Shown here: one piece after another, positions 51,618 to 61,326 of the stretch
Layout of the letters: each line of letters begins with the position of its first letter
Numbering within the stretch: the first letter of the stretch is position 1
Source of the DNA: Streptomyces kanamyceticus
GTDB lineage: Bacteria; Actinomycetota; Actinomycetes; Streptomycetales; Streptomycetaceae
NCBI RefSeq assembly: GCF_008704495.1
Contig: NZ_CP023699.1
Coordinates: 3,534,001 to 3,598,000 of the forward strand
Direction: 5' to 3'
DNA: 64,000 nt
Made by a program: the position numbers and the translations under genes
Notes under the pieces: model-generated
What the model was told of the DNA's origin: nothing
The model's input: only the letters and a program-made list of their open reading frames with translations
Databases searched by the model: none

Positions 51618-53021
51618 TCAGTGTGCATCGCGCCAGTTCTCCGCGAGGTCGCCCCACAGGTAGGCGGTCGTCTCCACGCCCTTGAGGAGCAGGTCGAGCT
51701 CGACCTTCTCGTTCGGCGCGTGCCAGCCGTCGGAGGGGACGGAGATGCCGAGGAACAGCACGGGCGCGCCGAGGACGTCCTGGAGGTCGGCGGCAGGCCC
51801 CGAGCCGCCCTCGCGCGTGAAGCGGATCTGCTGCTCGAAGGCGCGTCCCATCGCGCGGACGACGGACTGCAGCGCCGGGTGGTCAAGCGGGGTCAGGCAC
51901 GGGCGCGTGGCGGAGCCGAAGGTGATCGTGTGCCGGATGCCCGGGGGCAGCCGGTCGGCGACCCAGGTGCGCACGGCCTCCTCGACGCGGTCCGGGTCCT
52001 GGCCCGCGACAAGCCGGAAGGACAGCTTGAGGAACGCGGACGACGGGACGATCGTCTTGCCGCCCGCTCCCTGGTAGCCGCCGCCGATGCCGTTGACCTC
52101 GGCGGTGGGGCGGGCCCAGATGCGCTCCAGGGTGGTGTGCCCCGCCTCGCCGTGGGTCGCGTGCGACTTGGCCGTACGCAGCCAGCGCTCCTCGTCGAAG
52201 GGCAGCTCGGCGAAGAGTTCGCGCTCGCGGTCCGTGAGTTCCGTGATGCCTTCGTAGAAGCCGGGGATCGCCACGCGCGCGTGCTCGTCGTGGAGGGCGG
52301 CGACGAGGCGGGCGGCCTCGGTGGCGGGGTTCGGGACCGCGCCGCCGAAGGAGCCGGAGTGGATGTCCTGGTCGGGTCCGCGCAGCTCGATCTCGCAGTC
52401 GGCCAGGCCCCGCATTCCGGTGCAGACGGTGGGGGTGTCCTCCGACCACATGCCGGTGTCCGAGACGATCACCGCGTCGGCGGCGATGCGCTCGCGGTGC
52501 TCCTCGATGAGCGCGCGGAAGTGCGGGGAGCCCGACTCCTCCTCGCCCTCGATGAGCAGCTTCAGGTGGACGGCGGGCGCGGTGCGGCCGGTGGCCGCGA
52601 GATGGGCGCGGACACCGAGGGTGTGGAAGAAGACCTGGCCCTTGTCGTCGGCGGCCCCGCGCGCGTACAGCCGGTTTCCCTCGACGACCGGCTCGAACGG
52701 GTCGGTGTCCCAGCCGTCCTCGCGGGCGGCGGGCTGCACGTCGTGGTGGCCGTAGACGAGGACGGTGGGGGCCCGCGGGTCGTCCGAAGGCCACTCGGCG
52801 AACACGGCGGGCGCGCCCGGCGTCTGCCAGACCTCGACGGTCGGGAAGCCGGTCTCCTTGAGCTTGGCGGCGAGCCAGTCGGCACTGCGGCGCACGTCCT
52901 GTGCGTGGTCGGGCTGGGCCGACACGGACGGTATGCGCAGCCACTCGGCGAGGTCGTCGAGGAAGGCGGCACGGTTGTTCTCGATGTACGTACGGACGGC
53001 GCTGTCCGGTGTCTCGCTCAT
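51618..53021 (-). CDS. M20 family dipeptidase
   Basis: A 467-residue zinc metallopeptidase with GHHDVQP (metal histidine and aspartate), ADDKGQ, the catalytic base region GEEESGSPH, and a dimerisation domain with a histidine in HSGSFGGAVPNP. It belongs to the carnosinase/PepV-like branch that hydrolyses dipeptides or N-acyl amino acids. ATG 53021 begins SETPDSAVRTYIENNRAA. The gene is on the same strand as adnB, 11 bp after that gene's stop, so readthrough from the helicase operon is likely. Confidence 0.92.
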   Translation of the reverse strand: MSETPDSAVRTYIENNRAAFLDDLAEWLRIPSVSAQPDHAQDVRRSADWLAAKLKETGFPTVEVWQTPGAPAVFAEWPSDDPRAPTVLVYGHHDVQPAAREDGWDTDPFEPVVEGNRLYARGAADDKGQVFFHTLGVRAHLAATGRTAPAVHLKLLIEGEEESGSPHFRALIEEHRERIAADAVIVSDTGMWSEDTPTVCTGMRGLADCEIELRGPDQDIHSGSFGGAVPNPATEAARLVAALHDEHARVAIPGFYEGITELTDRERELFAELPFDEERWLRTAKSHATHGEAGHTTLERIWARPTAEVNGIGGGYQGAGGKTIVPSSAFLKLSFRLVAGQDPDRVEEAVRTWVADRLPPGIRHTITFGSATRPCLTPLDHPALQSVVRAMGRAFEQQIRFTREGGSGPAADLQDVLGAPVLFLGISVPSDGWHAPNEKVELDLLLKGVETTAYLWGDLAENWRDAH

Positions 53022-53031
53022 GGTCACGAGC

Positions 53032-56000
53032 CTATCCGCCATCCGGGGCCGGCTCTTCCGGCGGTTCGGCGTCCGGGTCGGTGGCCGGTTCTTCGAGCAG
53101 CAGGCGTTCGAGCTCGGCGCGGCCCGGCAGGTGCCGGGGCCGCGCGGTCTCTCCGCTGCGCACGTACAGGAAGGCGGCCTTCACCGATTCCGGAGGGACG
53201 CCCTGCTGCTCGGCCCAGGCCAGCCGGTAGACGGCGAGCTGCAGGGGGTCGGCGCTGTGGGTGCGGCTGGTCTTCCAGTCGACGATCTCGTACGTCGTGT
53301 CGGCTCCGTCACCGTCCTTGTAGACGGCGTCGATGCGGCCCCTGACGACGCGGCCCGCGATCACGAACTGGAAGGGGACCTCCACGCGGTAGGGGGTGCG
53401 GTGGGCGTACTCGGTGCGCTCGAAGGAATCCTTGAGGGCTTCCAGGTCGCGCTCGTCGGCGATCTCGGCCTCGTCGGGGCCACCGCCCGGCAGGTCCTCC
53501 GGGGCGAGCATCGGCAGCGTGAGGCTCTCGAAGCGGGACTCGATCCAGGCGTGGAAGCGGGTGCCCCGGCGGGCGGCGGGCTGCGGCGGGCGCGGCATGG
53601 GGCGGGCCAGGTCCTGCGCGAACCCTTCGGGGTCGGCGGCGAGGCGCATCAGCTCGGACGCGGTGAGCGAGGGCGGCACGGGCACGTCCCTGACGGCCTC
53701 GCGGGCGCGCAGCAGCTCGCCGGTCAGCGCGTCCAGGTCGCGGTCCCAGGAGGCGAGGGTGCGGGCCTCCTCCGGGGTGAGGCGGGCGCGGGGCGCGTCC
53801 GGCGCGGTGCGGGTGTCCGGGACGCGCTCCGCGGGGTGCGGGCGGGCGTCGGGCGCGGGTGCGGGCAGCGGCACGCGGGCGTGGCCGCCGCCGGCGGGGG
53901 CGCCGGGGCGGGCGGTCTCGGTGCCGGGGGCGTCCGCGGGGTGCGGGACGGCCGGGCGCTCCTTCGCCAGGGAGTCCCAGTCCGCCGCGTCGGCGTCGGC
54001 GGCGCCCTCCTCGTCCTCCGGAGGGGGCGGCGGCCACTCGGGGTCGTCGGCCGGGGGCACGTCGTCGTGCGCCGACGGGTGGGCCTCCTCGTGGGAGCGG
54101 GCGTGCTCGGGCGCGCTCTCCCCCGTCAGGCGGTCCAGGTGGTCGAGGACCGTCCGCGCGGCGGCACGGCGGCGGGCCAGGGAGGCGTCGTCCAGCGGGA
54201 GCGGCCAGGCGCGGTCGGCCGTCTCCTCCCGCAGCGCCGGGTTCTCCTCGTCCTGCGCCGGTTCGTCCGCCCAGACCTCGATCTCGCCGTGGCCCGCCGC
54301 GCAGTGGTCGTGCAGGGCCTGGAGGAAGTCCGAGGGGCCGCGCGGCTTCTTCTGGGAGGGGCCCCACCAGTGGCCCGAGCCGAGGAGCAGCGAGCGGGGG
54401 CGGGTGAACGTCACGTAGCCGAGGCGGAGTTCCTCGGTGCGCTGGTGGTCCTTCATCGACTCGTGGAACGCCTTCATGCCCTTGGCGTCCCACGCGTCGA
54501 CGTCGGGCAGCGTGGCCGCGTCACCGCGCAGCTCGTGCGGCACGACCTTGGCCTGGGCGGTCCACTTCTCGCGGCCCTGTGCGCTCGGGAAGGTGCCGTT
54601 GACCAGACCGGGGACCGCGACGACGTCCCACTCCAGGCCCTTGGACTTGTGGGCGGTGAGCACCTTGACCGTGTTCTCGCCGCCCGGCAGGGCGTTGTCC
54701 AGGCCCTTCTCGTACTGGGCGGCGGTGCGCAGGAAGCCGAGGAAGGCGAGCAGCGAGGCGCCCTGGTCGTTGGCGGCGAAGGACGCGGCGACGTCGAGGA
54801 AGTTGGAGAGCGTCTCGCGGCGGCGGGCGGCGAGGGCGTGCGGGGAGGCGGAGAGCTCCACTTCGAGGCCAGTCACGGCGAGCACGCGGTGCAGCACGTC
54901 CATCAGGGGGTCGGAAAGAGAGCGGCGCAGCTCGCGCAGCTCGGCGGCGAGCCGGGCGAAGCGCACCCGCGCGTCCGCCGAGAACGGCAGCCCGTCGTCC
55001 CCTCCGGAGGGGTCGTCCGCGGCGAGCGGTGTCTCCAGGAAGGTGTCAAGGGCGTCCGCGAGCGATATGACCTCGGCCGGGTCGACCCCCTCGACGGCCT
55101 CGGCGAGGCGCCGGTCGGGATCGTCGGGGGCGGCGTGCCCGTGCCGTACGAGGAGGCGGGCGCGGCGCCCCAGGAGGGCGAGGTCGCGGGCGCCGACGCG
55201 CCAGCGGGGGCCGGTCAGGAGCCGCACCAGGGAGGCATTGGCCCCCGGGTCCTGGAGGACCTCGCAGACGGCGACGAGGTCGGCGACCTCGGGGAGGTGC
55301 AGGAGTCCGGAGAGGCCGACGACCTCCACGGGGATGTCGCGGGCGACGAGGGCGCCCTGGATCTCGCCGAAGTCCGTCGCCGTGCGGCACAGGACCGCGA
55401 TCTCGCCGGGTGCCGTGCCGGTGCGCACCAGGTGGGCGATCGAGTCGGCGAGCCAGTCGATCTCCTCGGCGTGCGTGCGCAGCAGGGCGCAGCGCACCAC
55501 GCCGTCGCGCTTGGCGCCGGGCGCGGGCCGCAGGGCCTCCACGCCCGCGTGCATGGCGCGCAGCGGCTCCGCGAGGCCGTTGGCGAGGTTCAGGAGGCGG
55601 CCGCCGCTGCGGCGGTTCTCGCTGAGCGCGTGGCGGGTGGCGGGGCGCCCGTCGGCGTACGCGAAGTGCTCGGGGAAGTCGTCCAGGTTCGCCACCGAGG
55701 CGCCGCGCCATCCGTAGATCGCCTGGCAGGGGTCGCCGACCGCGGTCACCGGATGGCCCGTGCCGCCGCCGAACAGGCCGGACAGGAGGATGCGCTGGGC
55801 GACCGAGGTGTCCTGGTACTCGTCGAGGAGGACGACGCGGAACTCGTCGCGGAGGATCTCGCCAACCTCCCCGCGGGTGCGGGCGAGCGTCGCGGACAGG
55901 GCGATCTGGTCGCCGAAGTCGAGGAGGTCCCTGGAGCGCTTGGCCGCGCGGTAGTGGCCCACGAGCTCGGCCAGTTCGAGGCGGGCGGCCGCCGTCTCCG

Positions 56001-56664
56001 GGACCTTGCGCAGCTCGGCGTTGCTGAGCTTGGCGTCCGCCAGGGCGCGCAGCAGCTCGGTGTCGTACGCGCGAAGGCGCTCGGGCCGCACGAGGTGTTC
56101 GGCGAGCTCGCTGTCGAGGGCGAGGAGGTCGCTGACGAGGTCGGGGAAGGACCGGGTCAGCGCCGGATAGGGTCCTGGCGCCTCGCGCAGCACGCGCGCG
56201 GCGAGCTGGAAGCGGGTGGCGTCGGCGAGCAGGCGGGAGGTCGGCTCCAGGCCGATGCGCAGGCCGTGGTCGGTCAGGAGGCGGCCCGCGAAGGCGTGGT
56301 ACGTGGAGATGACGGGCTCGCCGGGAGCGTTGTCCGGGTCGACCGCGTCGGGGTCGGTGACGCCCGCCTTGACGAGTGCCTGGCGCACCCGCTCGGCGAG
56401 CTCGCCCGCCGCCTTGTTCGTGAACGTCAGGCCGAGCACCTGCTCGGGGGCGACCTGTCCGGTGCCGACCAGCCAGACCACGCGGGCCGCCATCACCGTC
56501 GTCTTGCCCGACCCCGCTCCGGCAACGATCACCTGCGGGGCGGGCGGCGCGGTGATGCAGGCCGTCTGCTCCGGGGTGAACGGGATGCCGAGGAGCTCTT
56601 TGAGCTGCTCGGGGTCGGTGATACGAGGTGGCACGTCAGAGAGGCTAGCGGTGGCCACTGACAT
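53032..56664 (-). CDS. adnB: AdnB-type helicase-nuclease subunit
   Basis: A 1210-residue protein joining an SF1A helicase (Walker A GAGSGKT at 49-55, VVLLDEYQDTS, GDPCQAIYGWRG, YVTFTRPR) to a C-terminal RecB-family nuclease with GRIDAVYKD and the catalytic IVDWKTSR (D-x-K). It acts with AdnA in resecting double-strand breaks, replacing RecBCD/AddAB in actinobacteria. A proline/alanine/aspartate-rich region at about residues 845-960 separates the motor from the nuclease. The order and strand match mycobacterial adnA-adnB, but a lipoprotein gene lies between the two here. Confidence 0.93.
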   Translation of the reverse strand: MSVATASLSDVPPRITDPEQLKELLGIPFTPEQTACITAPPAPQVIVAGAGSGKTTVMAARVVWLVGTGQVAPEQVLGLTFTNKAAGELAERVRQALVKAGVTDPDAVDPDNAPGEPVISTYHAFAGRLLTDHGLRIGLEPTSRLLADATRFQLAARVLREAPGPYPALTRSFPDLVSDLLALDSELAEHLVRPERLRAYDTELLRALADAKLSNAELRKVPETAAARLELAELVGHYRAAKRSRDLLDFGDQIALSATLARTRGEVGEILRDEFRVVLLDEYQDTSVAQRILLSGLFGGGTGHPVTAVGDPCQAIYGWRGASVANLDDFPEHFAYADGRPATRHALSENRRSGGRLLNLANGLAEPLRAMHAGVEALRPAPGAKRDGVVRCALLRTHAEEIDWLADSIAHLVRTGTAPGEIAVLCRTATDFGEIQGALVARDIPVEVVGLSGLLHLPEVADLVAVCEVLQDPGANASLVRLLTGPRWRVGARDLALLGRRARLLVRHGHAAPDDPDRRLAEAVEGVDPAEVISLADALDTFLETPLAADDPSGGDDGLPFSADARVRFARLAAELRELRRSLSDPLMDVLHRVLAVTGLEVELSASPHALAARRRETLSNFLDVAASFAANDQGASLLAFLGFLRTAAQYEKGLDNALPGGENTVKVLTAHKSKGLEWDVVAVPGLVNGTFPSAQGREKWTAQAKVVPHELRGDAATLPDVDAWDAKGMKAFHESMKDHQRTEELRLGYVTFTRPRSLLLGSGHWWGPSQKKPRGPSDFLQALHDHCAAGHGEIEVWADEPAQDEENPALREETADRAWPLPLDDASLARRRAAARTVLDHLDRLTGESAPEHARSHEEAHPSAHDDVPPADDPEWPPPPPEDEEGAADADAADWDSLAKERPAVPHPADAPGTETARPGAPAGGGHARVPLPAPAPDARPHPAERVPDTRTAPDAPRARLTPEEARTLASWDRDLDALTGELLRAREAVRDVPVPPSLTASELMRLAADPEGFAQDLARPMPRPPQPAARRGTRFHAWIESRFESLTLPMLAPEDLPGGGPDEAEIADERDLEALKDSFERTEYAHRTPYRVEVPFQFVIAGRVVRGRIDAVYKDGDGADTTYEIVDWKTSRTHSADPLQLAVYRLAWAEQQGVPPESVKAAFLYVRSGETARPRHLPGRAELERLLLEEPATDPDAEPPEEPAPDGG

Positions 56665-56681
56665 CCGGGACGAAACCGGAC

Positions 56682-56700
56682 GCGGGCGGCCACCGCCCGC
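56682..56700 (-). terminator. Weak hairpin between lipoprotein gene and adnB
   Basis: GCGGGCGG-CCA-CCGCCCGC, an 8-bp stem in the 53-bp gap. It may attenuate readthrough into adnB. Confidence 0.35.
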
Positions 56701-56717
56701 TCATGGCAAGCGTGGGG

Positions 56718-57422
56718 TCAGGAACCCGAGGCCAGCTTCTTCGGGTCGACGACCTCGCTGGCCGGCGGAGCCTTGACGTCGACGGCCTTGCCGTAGTCGC
56801 TGAAGTTCACGGTGCCGGGGCCTTCGCTGCCCTTGTTCACGACCTTCAGGAAGTACGGCTTGCCCTCCAGGGCGACGTAGAAGGTGGTGGTCTCGCTGCC
56901 CTTCTTGCGGGTCAGGACGGCCGCCTTCGCGCCGCCGACCTCGGCGTCGTCCCCCCGCTTCAGCTTCTTGAGGTTCTTGTTGCTGAACATGTCGTCCGGG
57001 TTGCAGACGGGCTTGCCACCCTTGTTGGACTGCTTCGTCCAGCGGCCCTTGAGGAGCTTGGCAGCGCCGCCGCTGCCCGTGGTGGACTCCCAGAACTTGT
57101 CGTCGCCCTTGGTGTACGAGAACTCGCCGGAGGCCAGGAACTCGGCCTTGCCCGTCTCGGCCGAGCCCATCGTGCCCTTGCAGTCGCCGGACTTGGCGAC
57201 GGCGAACTCGATGTCGCTCGTCTGGCCGTTCTGCTTCATCTGGCCCTTCATCCGGTAGGACCCCGCGTCCTTGGATGCCTTGGACGCCTTCTCGGCGATC
57301 TTGTCGGCGCTCATGCCGTCGAAGGGGTCCTTGTCACCGTCGCTGCTGCAGCCCGTGACGCCGATGACGGCGGCGGCGCAGGCGACGGCGGCCACTGCCA
57401 GGAGCTTCCGGTTGGCTGCCAT
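56718..57422 (-). CDS. Secreted lipoprotein, LppX/LprG-like fold possible
   Basis: A 234-residue protein with a standard signal peptide (AANRKLLAVAAVACAAAVIG) and lipobox VTGC, then a mature domain of beta strands and a helix (DKIAEKASKASKDAGSYRMKG, GEFSYTKGDDKFWES, TTTFYVALEGKPYFLKVV). This pattern resembles the LolA-like actinobacterial lipoproteins (LppX/LprG) that carry lipids, but the assignment is by pattern only. ATG 57422 has GAGGAGA upstream. It interrupts the adnA-adnB pair. Confidence 0.85.
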   Translation of the reverse strand: MAANRKLLAVAAVACAAAVIGVTGCSSDGDKDPFDGMSADKIAEKASKASKDAGSYRMKGQMKQNGQTSDIEFAVAKSGDCKGTMGSAETGKAEFLASGEFSYTKGDDKFWESTTGSGGAAKLLKGRWTKQSNKGGKPVCNPDDMFSNKNLKKLKRGDDAEVGGAKAAVLTRKKGSETTTFYVALEGKPYFLKVVNKGSEGPGTVNFSDYGKAVDVKAPPASEVVDPKKLASGS

Positions 57423-57571
57423 GTGTATGTCTCCTCGGAAAGGTGCACGATCGGGCGGTCCGCTGAGTGCACGGTTCAGCTTTACCGAGACCTTAGATGG
57501 CCTGTGAGCCTGCTATGAACGCGGTTGGCCCACCGTGACTTCCACCACCAAAGGCACACGTGTCGCCGTCG

Positions 57572-60500
57572 TCACTCCACTACGTGACGGCCCTCCGGGC
57601 GCGCGCTGCACGAGGCGCGGAAGGCGCAGTGGGCGCAGTGCTGGCCCGCGGTCGGGGTGAAGCGTTCGTCGAGGACCTTGCCCGCGGCCGTCGCAAGGAG
57701 GTCGCCGATCCACTCTCCGGAGAGGGGCTCCTGGGCCTGGACCTTGGGCAGGGCGTCGCCGCCGTTCTTCTTGGCGGCGCCCTGGCGCAGCTGCACCAGT
57801 TCGGCGCCGCCCGGTTCGGGGCGTACGCCTCCGAAGACGTCGTCCGCGGCGCCCTCGCGGACCGCCAGCTGGTAGACGGCGAGCTGCGGATGGCGGGCGA
57901 CGTCGGCGGCGGTGGGAGCCTGTTTGCCGGTCTTGAAGTCCACTACGTAGGCGCGGCCTTCCGCGTCCTGCTCGACGCGGTCCATGGAGCCGCGCACCCG
58001 CACTTCGTAGGGACCCGCTCCGAGGGTCACGTCGAAGCCGTGCTCGCTGGCGAGGGGGGTGCGGCTCGCGCGGTCCATCACATGCCACTGGAGGAAGCGT
58101 TCGAGCGCCACGCGCGCGTGCTCCTTCTCCTGCGACGACTTCCAGGGCGCGTCGAAGGCGAGCGCGTCCCACACCGAGTCGAGGCGCTCCATGAGGACGG
58201 CGAGGTCGGCGGGCGTACGTCCGGACGCGACCTCGTCGGCCAGGACGTGCACCACGTTGCCGAAGCCCTGGGCGGCGGTCGCGGGCGCGTCCGCCTTCAC
58301 CTCGCGGCCCAGGAACCACTGCAGGGAGCAGGTGTTGGCGAGCTGGTCGAGTGCGCTTCCGGAGAGCACGACCGGCTTGTCCCTGTCCCTCAGGGGGACT
58401 TCGCTCGCCGTCGGCTCGTACATGCCCCACCAGCGGTAGGGGTGCGCGGACGGTACGAGGGGGCGTCCGTCGGCGTCACCGAGCGCGGCGAGCTTGGCCA
58501 GGCGCTGGGCCGCGGCCTCCCGCAGGGTCTCCGAGACGCGCGGGTCGACGGTGGTGGCGCGCAGCTCGGCGACGAGCGCGGAGACCGACAGGGGGCGGCG
58601 CGGACGGCCCGTTACGTCCTTTGGTTCGACGCCGAGTTCGGTGAGGAAGCGGGAGGGCTGGTCGCCGTCGTCCGCCGGTGCCTTGACCGCGGTGACGACG
58701 AGGCGTTCACGCGCGCGGGTGGCGGCGACGTAGAACAAGCGGCGTTCTTCGGAGAGGAGCGCTCCCGGCGTGAGGGGTTCGGCGAGGCCGTCGCGTCCGA
58801 TGCGGTCGGCCTCCAGGAGGGAGCCCCGGCGGCGCAGGTCGGGCCAGAGGCCCTCCTGGACGCCCGCGACCACGACGAGGCGCCACTCCAGGCCCTTGGC
58901 GCGGTGCGCCGTCATGAGGCGTACGGCCTCGGGGCGTACGGCCCTGCGGGTGAGTGTGTCCGCGGCGATGTCCTGCGCCTCGGTCTCCTCCAGGAAGTTG
59001 AGGGCGCCGCGGCCACCGGTGCGCTCCTCGGCGCGGGCCGCCGCGGCGAACAGCGCGCACACCGCGTCGAGGTCGCGGTCGGCGTTGCGCCCGGCCGCGC
59101 CGCCGCGCCGCGCGGTGCGCTCCAGGCGCTTGGGCCACGGCGTGCCGTCCCAGAGCTCCCACAGCGCCTCCTCGGCCGTACCGCCGCCCGCGAGGCGCTC
59201 ACGGGCCTTGCGCAGCAGCGCGCCGAGACGCTGGGCGCCGCGGGCGTACGTCGGGTCGTGCGCGACGAGCCGCTCCGGCTCGGCGAGGGCGCGGGCCAGC
59301 AACTCGTCGGAGGGCGGCGGCAGATGGTTGCCCGCGGCGCGCTCCTCCTCACGCAGCGCGCGGCCGAGCCGACGCAGGTCGGCGGCGTCCATGCCTGCCA
59401 GGGGGGAGGTCAGGAGGGTGAGGGCGGTCTCGGTGCCGAGCCAGGCGGGGGCGGTGGTGACTTCAGTACGTGGGGCGCCGGGCTCTTCGGGGGCGTGCCG
59501 TTCGGAGGCATCCCCCTCGGAGATGGCCTGTTCGGAGGCGTCCGCCTCGAAGACGCGCCCTTCGGAGACGTCCCGATCGGAGACACCCCCTTCAAGGGCG
59601 TCCCCTACGGAAACGTCCCCTTCGCGTGCCCCTTCTCCAGAAGCCTCAGGAGCGTCTCCCCCCGAGGCGTCGGCCTCGGATGCGTCTTCCCCAGGAGCGC
59701 CCCCCTCAGAAATCCCCTCCTCAGAAGTCCCCTCCTCAGAGGCACCCGCCTCCTCCAGCACCGCCGTCGCCACCACCCGCAGTGCCGACAGCAACGGCAC
59801 CACCGCGGGCTCGTGGCGCAGCGCGATGTCGTCTCCGTCGATGTCGAGGGGGACGCCCGCCGCGCTGAGGCTGCGCCGGACCGCGGGGATCGTGCGGGCG
59901 CCCGCGCGGACCAGGACCGCCATGTCGCTCCAGGGGACGCCGTCCTCCAGGTGCGCGCGGCGCAGGATGTCCGCGATGTTGTCGAGCTCCGTGCCTGCCG
60001 TCGGGTACGTGTAGACCTCGACCCGGCCGCCGTCACGGACCGGTGTCGGCTCCCGGTGGACCCGCACCTTGTCCGCGGGCAGCCTGGCCAGCGGCATGCG
60101 GCGGGTGACCAGCCGGGTCGCGGCGAGCAGCTGCGCGCCGGACCTGCGGGACGTCGTCAGGACCTCGACGGGCGCCGGGGTGCCGTCCGCGCGCGGGAAG
60201 GCGTACGGGAACTCCAGGATGCCGTTCACGTCGGCGCCCCGGAAGGTGTAGATCGACTGGTCGGGGTCTCCGAAGGCGACCAGGGACCTGCCGCCCCCGG
60301 CGAGCGCGTGCAGCAGCCGCACCTGGGCCGGGTCCGTGTCCTGGTACTCGTCCACGAAGACCGCGTCGTACTGCGCGCCGAGCGCCCGTGCCACCTCGGG
60401 GCGGCGCGCGAGGAGCACCGCGCGGTGCACCAGTTCCGCGTAGTCGAGCACTCCTTGCATGTCGAGCACGTCCAGGTACTCGGCGAGGAAGGACGCGGCG

Positions 60501-61159
60501 GCGCCCCAGTCGGGTCGGCCGCTGCGCCGGGCGAAGTCGTTCAGGGCCGCGGGCCCGAGGCCGAGCTCGCGGCTGCGGGCGAGCACCGCGCGCACCTCGT
60601 CGGCGAAGCCGCGGGTGGTGAGGCAGGCGCGCAGCTCGTCCGGCCAGCGGATGTGCGCGCGGCCCTCCCGCGCGAGGTCGACCTGGCCCGCGAGGAGCTC
60701 GCGCACCGCCACGTCCTGTTCGGGCCCGGAGAGCAGCCGCAGCGGCTCCACGAACAGGTCGGCGTCCTGGTGGGCGCGGACCAGGGCGTAGCAGAAGGAG
60801 TGGAACGTGGTCGCCTGCGGGGCGCGCGCGGCGCCGATGCGCAGCGCCATGCGGTCGCGCAGCTCCACCGCGGCCTTGCGGCTGAAGGTGAGCACCAGGA
60901 TCCGTGTGGGGTCCGCGCCCTCGGCGACACGCGCGGCGACGGCCTCCACGAGCGTGGTGGTCTTGCCGGTGCCCGGTCCCGCGAGGACGAGGAGCGGCCC
61001 GCTCCTGTGGTCAACCACCGCGCGCTGACGTGCGTCCAAGCGAGGGGGATCCAGCCGGTCCGGCAGGGTACGCACCAGTCGGTAGGCACCCGGGGTCCCC
61101 TGTCGTACCTGGTGGTGCGACGGGTGCCGGATGATCCGGGCGGAAGAAGGGGAGCTCAC
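57572..61159 (-). CDS. adnA: AdnA-type helicase-nuclease subunit with Fe-S-type cysteines
   Basis: A 1195-residue protein: SF1A helicase with Walker A GPGTGKT (61-67), VFVDEYQDTDPAQ, FGDPDQSIYTFRG and YVAATRARERL, and a C-terminal RecB-family nuclease (GSMDRVE, then YVVDFKTGKQ). A cysteine in NTCSLQWFLGR and a terminal CAHCAFRASC can form the four-cysteine iron-sulfur clamp of AddB/RecB-type nucleases. A 95-residue acidic low-complexity insertion (about residues 468-561) built on a 15-bp repeat interrupts the motor. It is the first gene of the adn group on this strand, starting at GTG 61159. Confidence 0.92.
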   Translation of the reverse strand: MSSPSSARIIRHPSHHQVRQGTPGAYRLVRTLPDRLDPPRLDARQRAVVDHRSGPLLVLAGPGTGKTTTLVEAVAARVAEGADPTRILVLTFSRKAAVELRDRMALRIGAARAPQATTFHSFCYALVRAHQDADLFVEPLRLLSGPEQDVAVRELLAGQVDLAREGRAHIRWPDELRACLTTRGFADEVRAVLARSRELGLGPAALNDFARRSGRPDWGAAASFLAEYLDVLDMQGVLDYAELVHRAVLLARRPEVARALGAQYDAVFVDEYQDTDPAQVRLLHALAGGGRSLVAFGDPDQSIYTFRGADVNGILEFPYAFPRADGTPAPVEVLTTSRRSGAQLLAATRLVTRRMPLARLPADKVRVHREPTPVRDGGRVEVYTYPTAGTELDNIADILRRAHLEDGVPWSDMAVLVRAGARTIPAVRRSLSAAGVPLDIDGDDIALRHEPAVVPLLSALRVVATAVLEEAGASEEGTSEEGISEGGAPGEDASEADASGGDAPEASGEGAREGDVSVGDALEGGVSDRDVSEGRVFEADASEQAISEGDASERHAPEEPGAPRTEVTTAPAWLGTETALTLLTSPLAGMDAADLRRLGRALREEERAAGNHLPPPSDELLARALAEPERLVAHDPTYARGAQRLGALLRKARERLAGGGTAEEALWELWDGTPWPKRLERTARRGGAAGRNADRDLDAVCALFAAAARAEERTGGRGALNFLEETEAQDIAADTLTRRAVRPEAVRLMTAHRAKGLEWRLVVVAGVQEGLWPDLRRRGSLLEADRIGRDGLAEPLTPGALLSEERRLFYVAATRARERLVVTAVKAPADDGDQPSRFLTELGVEPKDVTGRPRRPLSVSALVAELRATTVDPRVSETLREAAAQRLAKLAALGDADGRPLVPSAHPYRWWGMYEPTASEVPLRDRDKPVVLSGSALDQLANTCSLQWFLGREVKADAPATAAQGFGNVVHVLADEVASGRTPADLAVLMERLDSVWDALAFDAPWKSSQEKEHARVALERFLQWHVMDRASRTPLASEHGFDVTLGAGPYEVRVRGSMDRVEQDAEGRAYVVDFKTGKQAPTAADVARHPQLAVYQLAVREGAADDVFGGVRPEPGGAELVQLRQGAAKKNGGDALPKVQAQEPLSGEWIGDLLATAAGKVLDERFTPTAGQHCAHCAFRASCSARPEGRHVVE
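59501..59635 (-). repeat. Degenerate 15-bp tandem repeat inside adnA
   Basis: About nine 15-bp units such as TTCGGAGGCGTCCGC follow each other, encoding pentapeptides (GDVSV, GDALE, RDVSE, ADASE, GDASE) in adnA. The complementary strand reads as an F/L-G-x-V/A-P pentapeptide series. Confidence 0.85.
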
Positions 61160-61326
61160 GTGGGTCGCCGGTCCTGGTGGGTGTGCTGGTCGATGAGCGG
61201 CCGGGCGGTGGCCGAGGGGTGAGGGGGATGCGTGCTGTCGACGCTACGCCAGTGGGCAGGGAGGACGCGGCGCTTCCCCCGTACGGGCCACCGGGCCGCC
61301 ATCGAGCCCCGGGATGGCGGAAGCTG

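Noticed and set aside
52765..56661. A 1298-codon open frame on the plus strand opposite adnB
   Set aside because: Shadow of adnB; composition is valine/glycine/arginine-rich without any domain, and no ribosome site precedes it.
57560..61222. A 1220-codon open frame on the plus strand opposite adnA, with a pentapeptide-repeat-like stretch
   Set aside because: It is the complement of adnA, which has complete helicase and nuclease motifs. High G+C keeps antisense frames open, and the repeat look follows from a 15-bp period.
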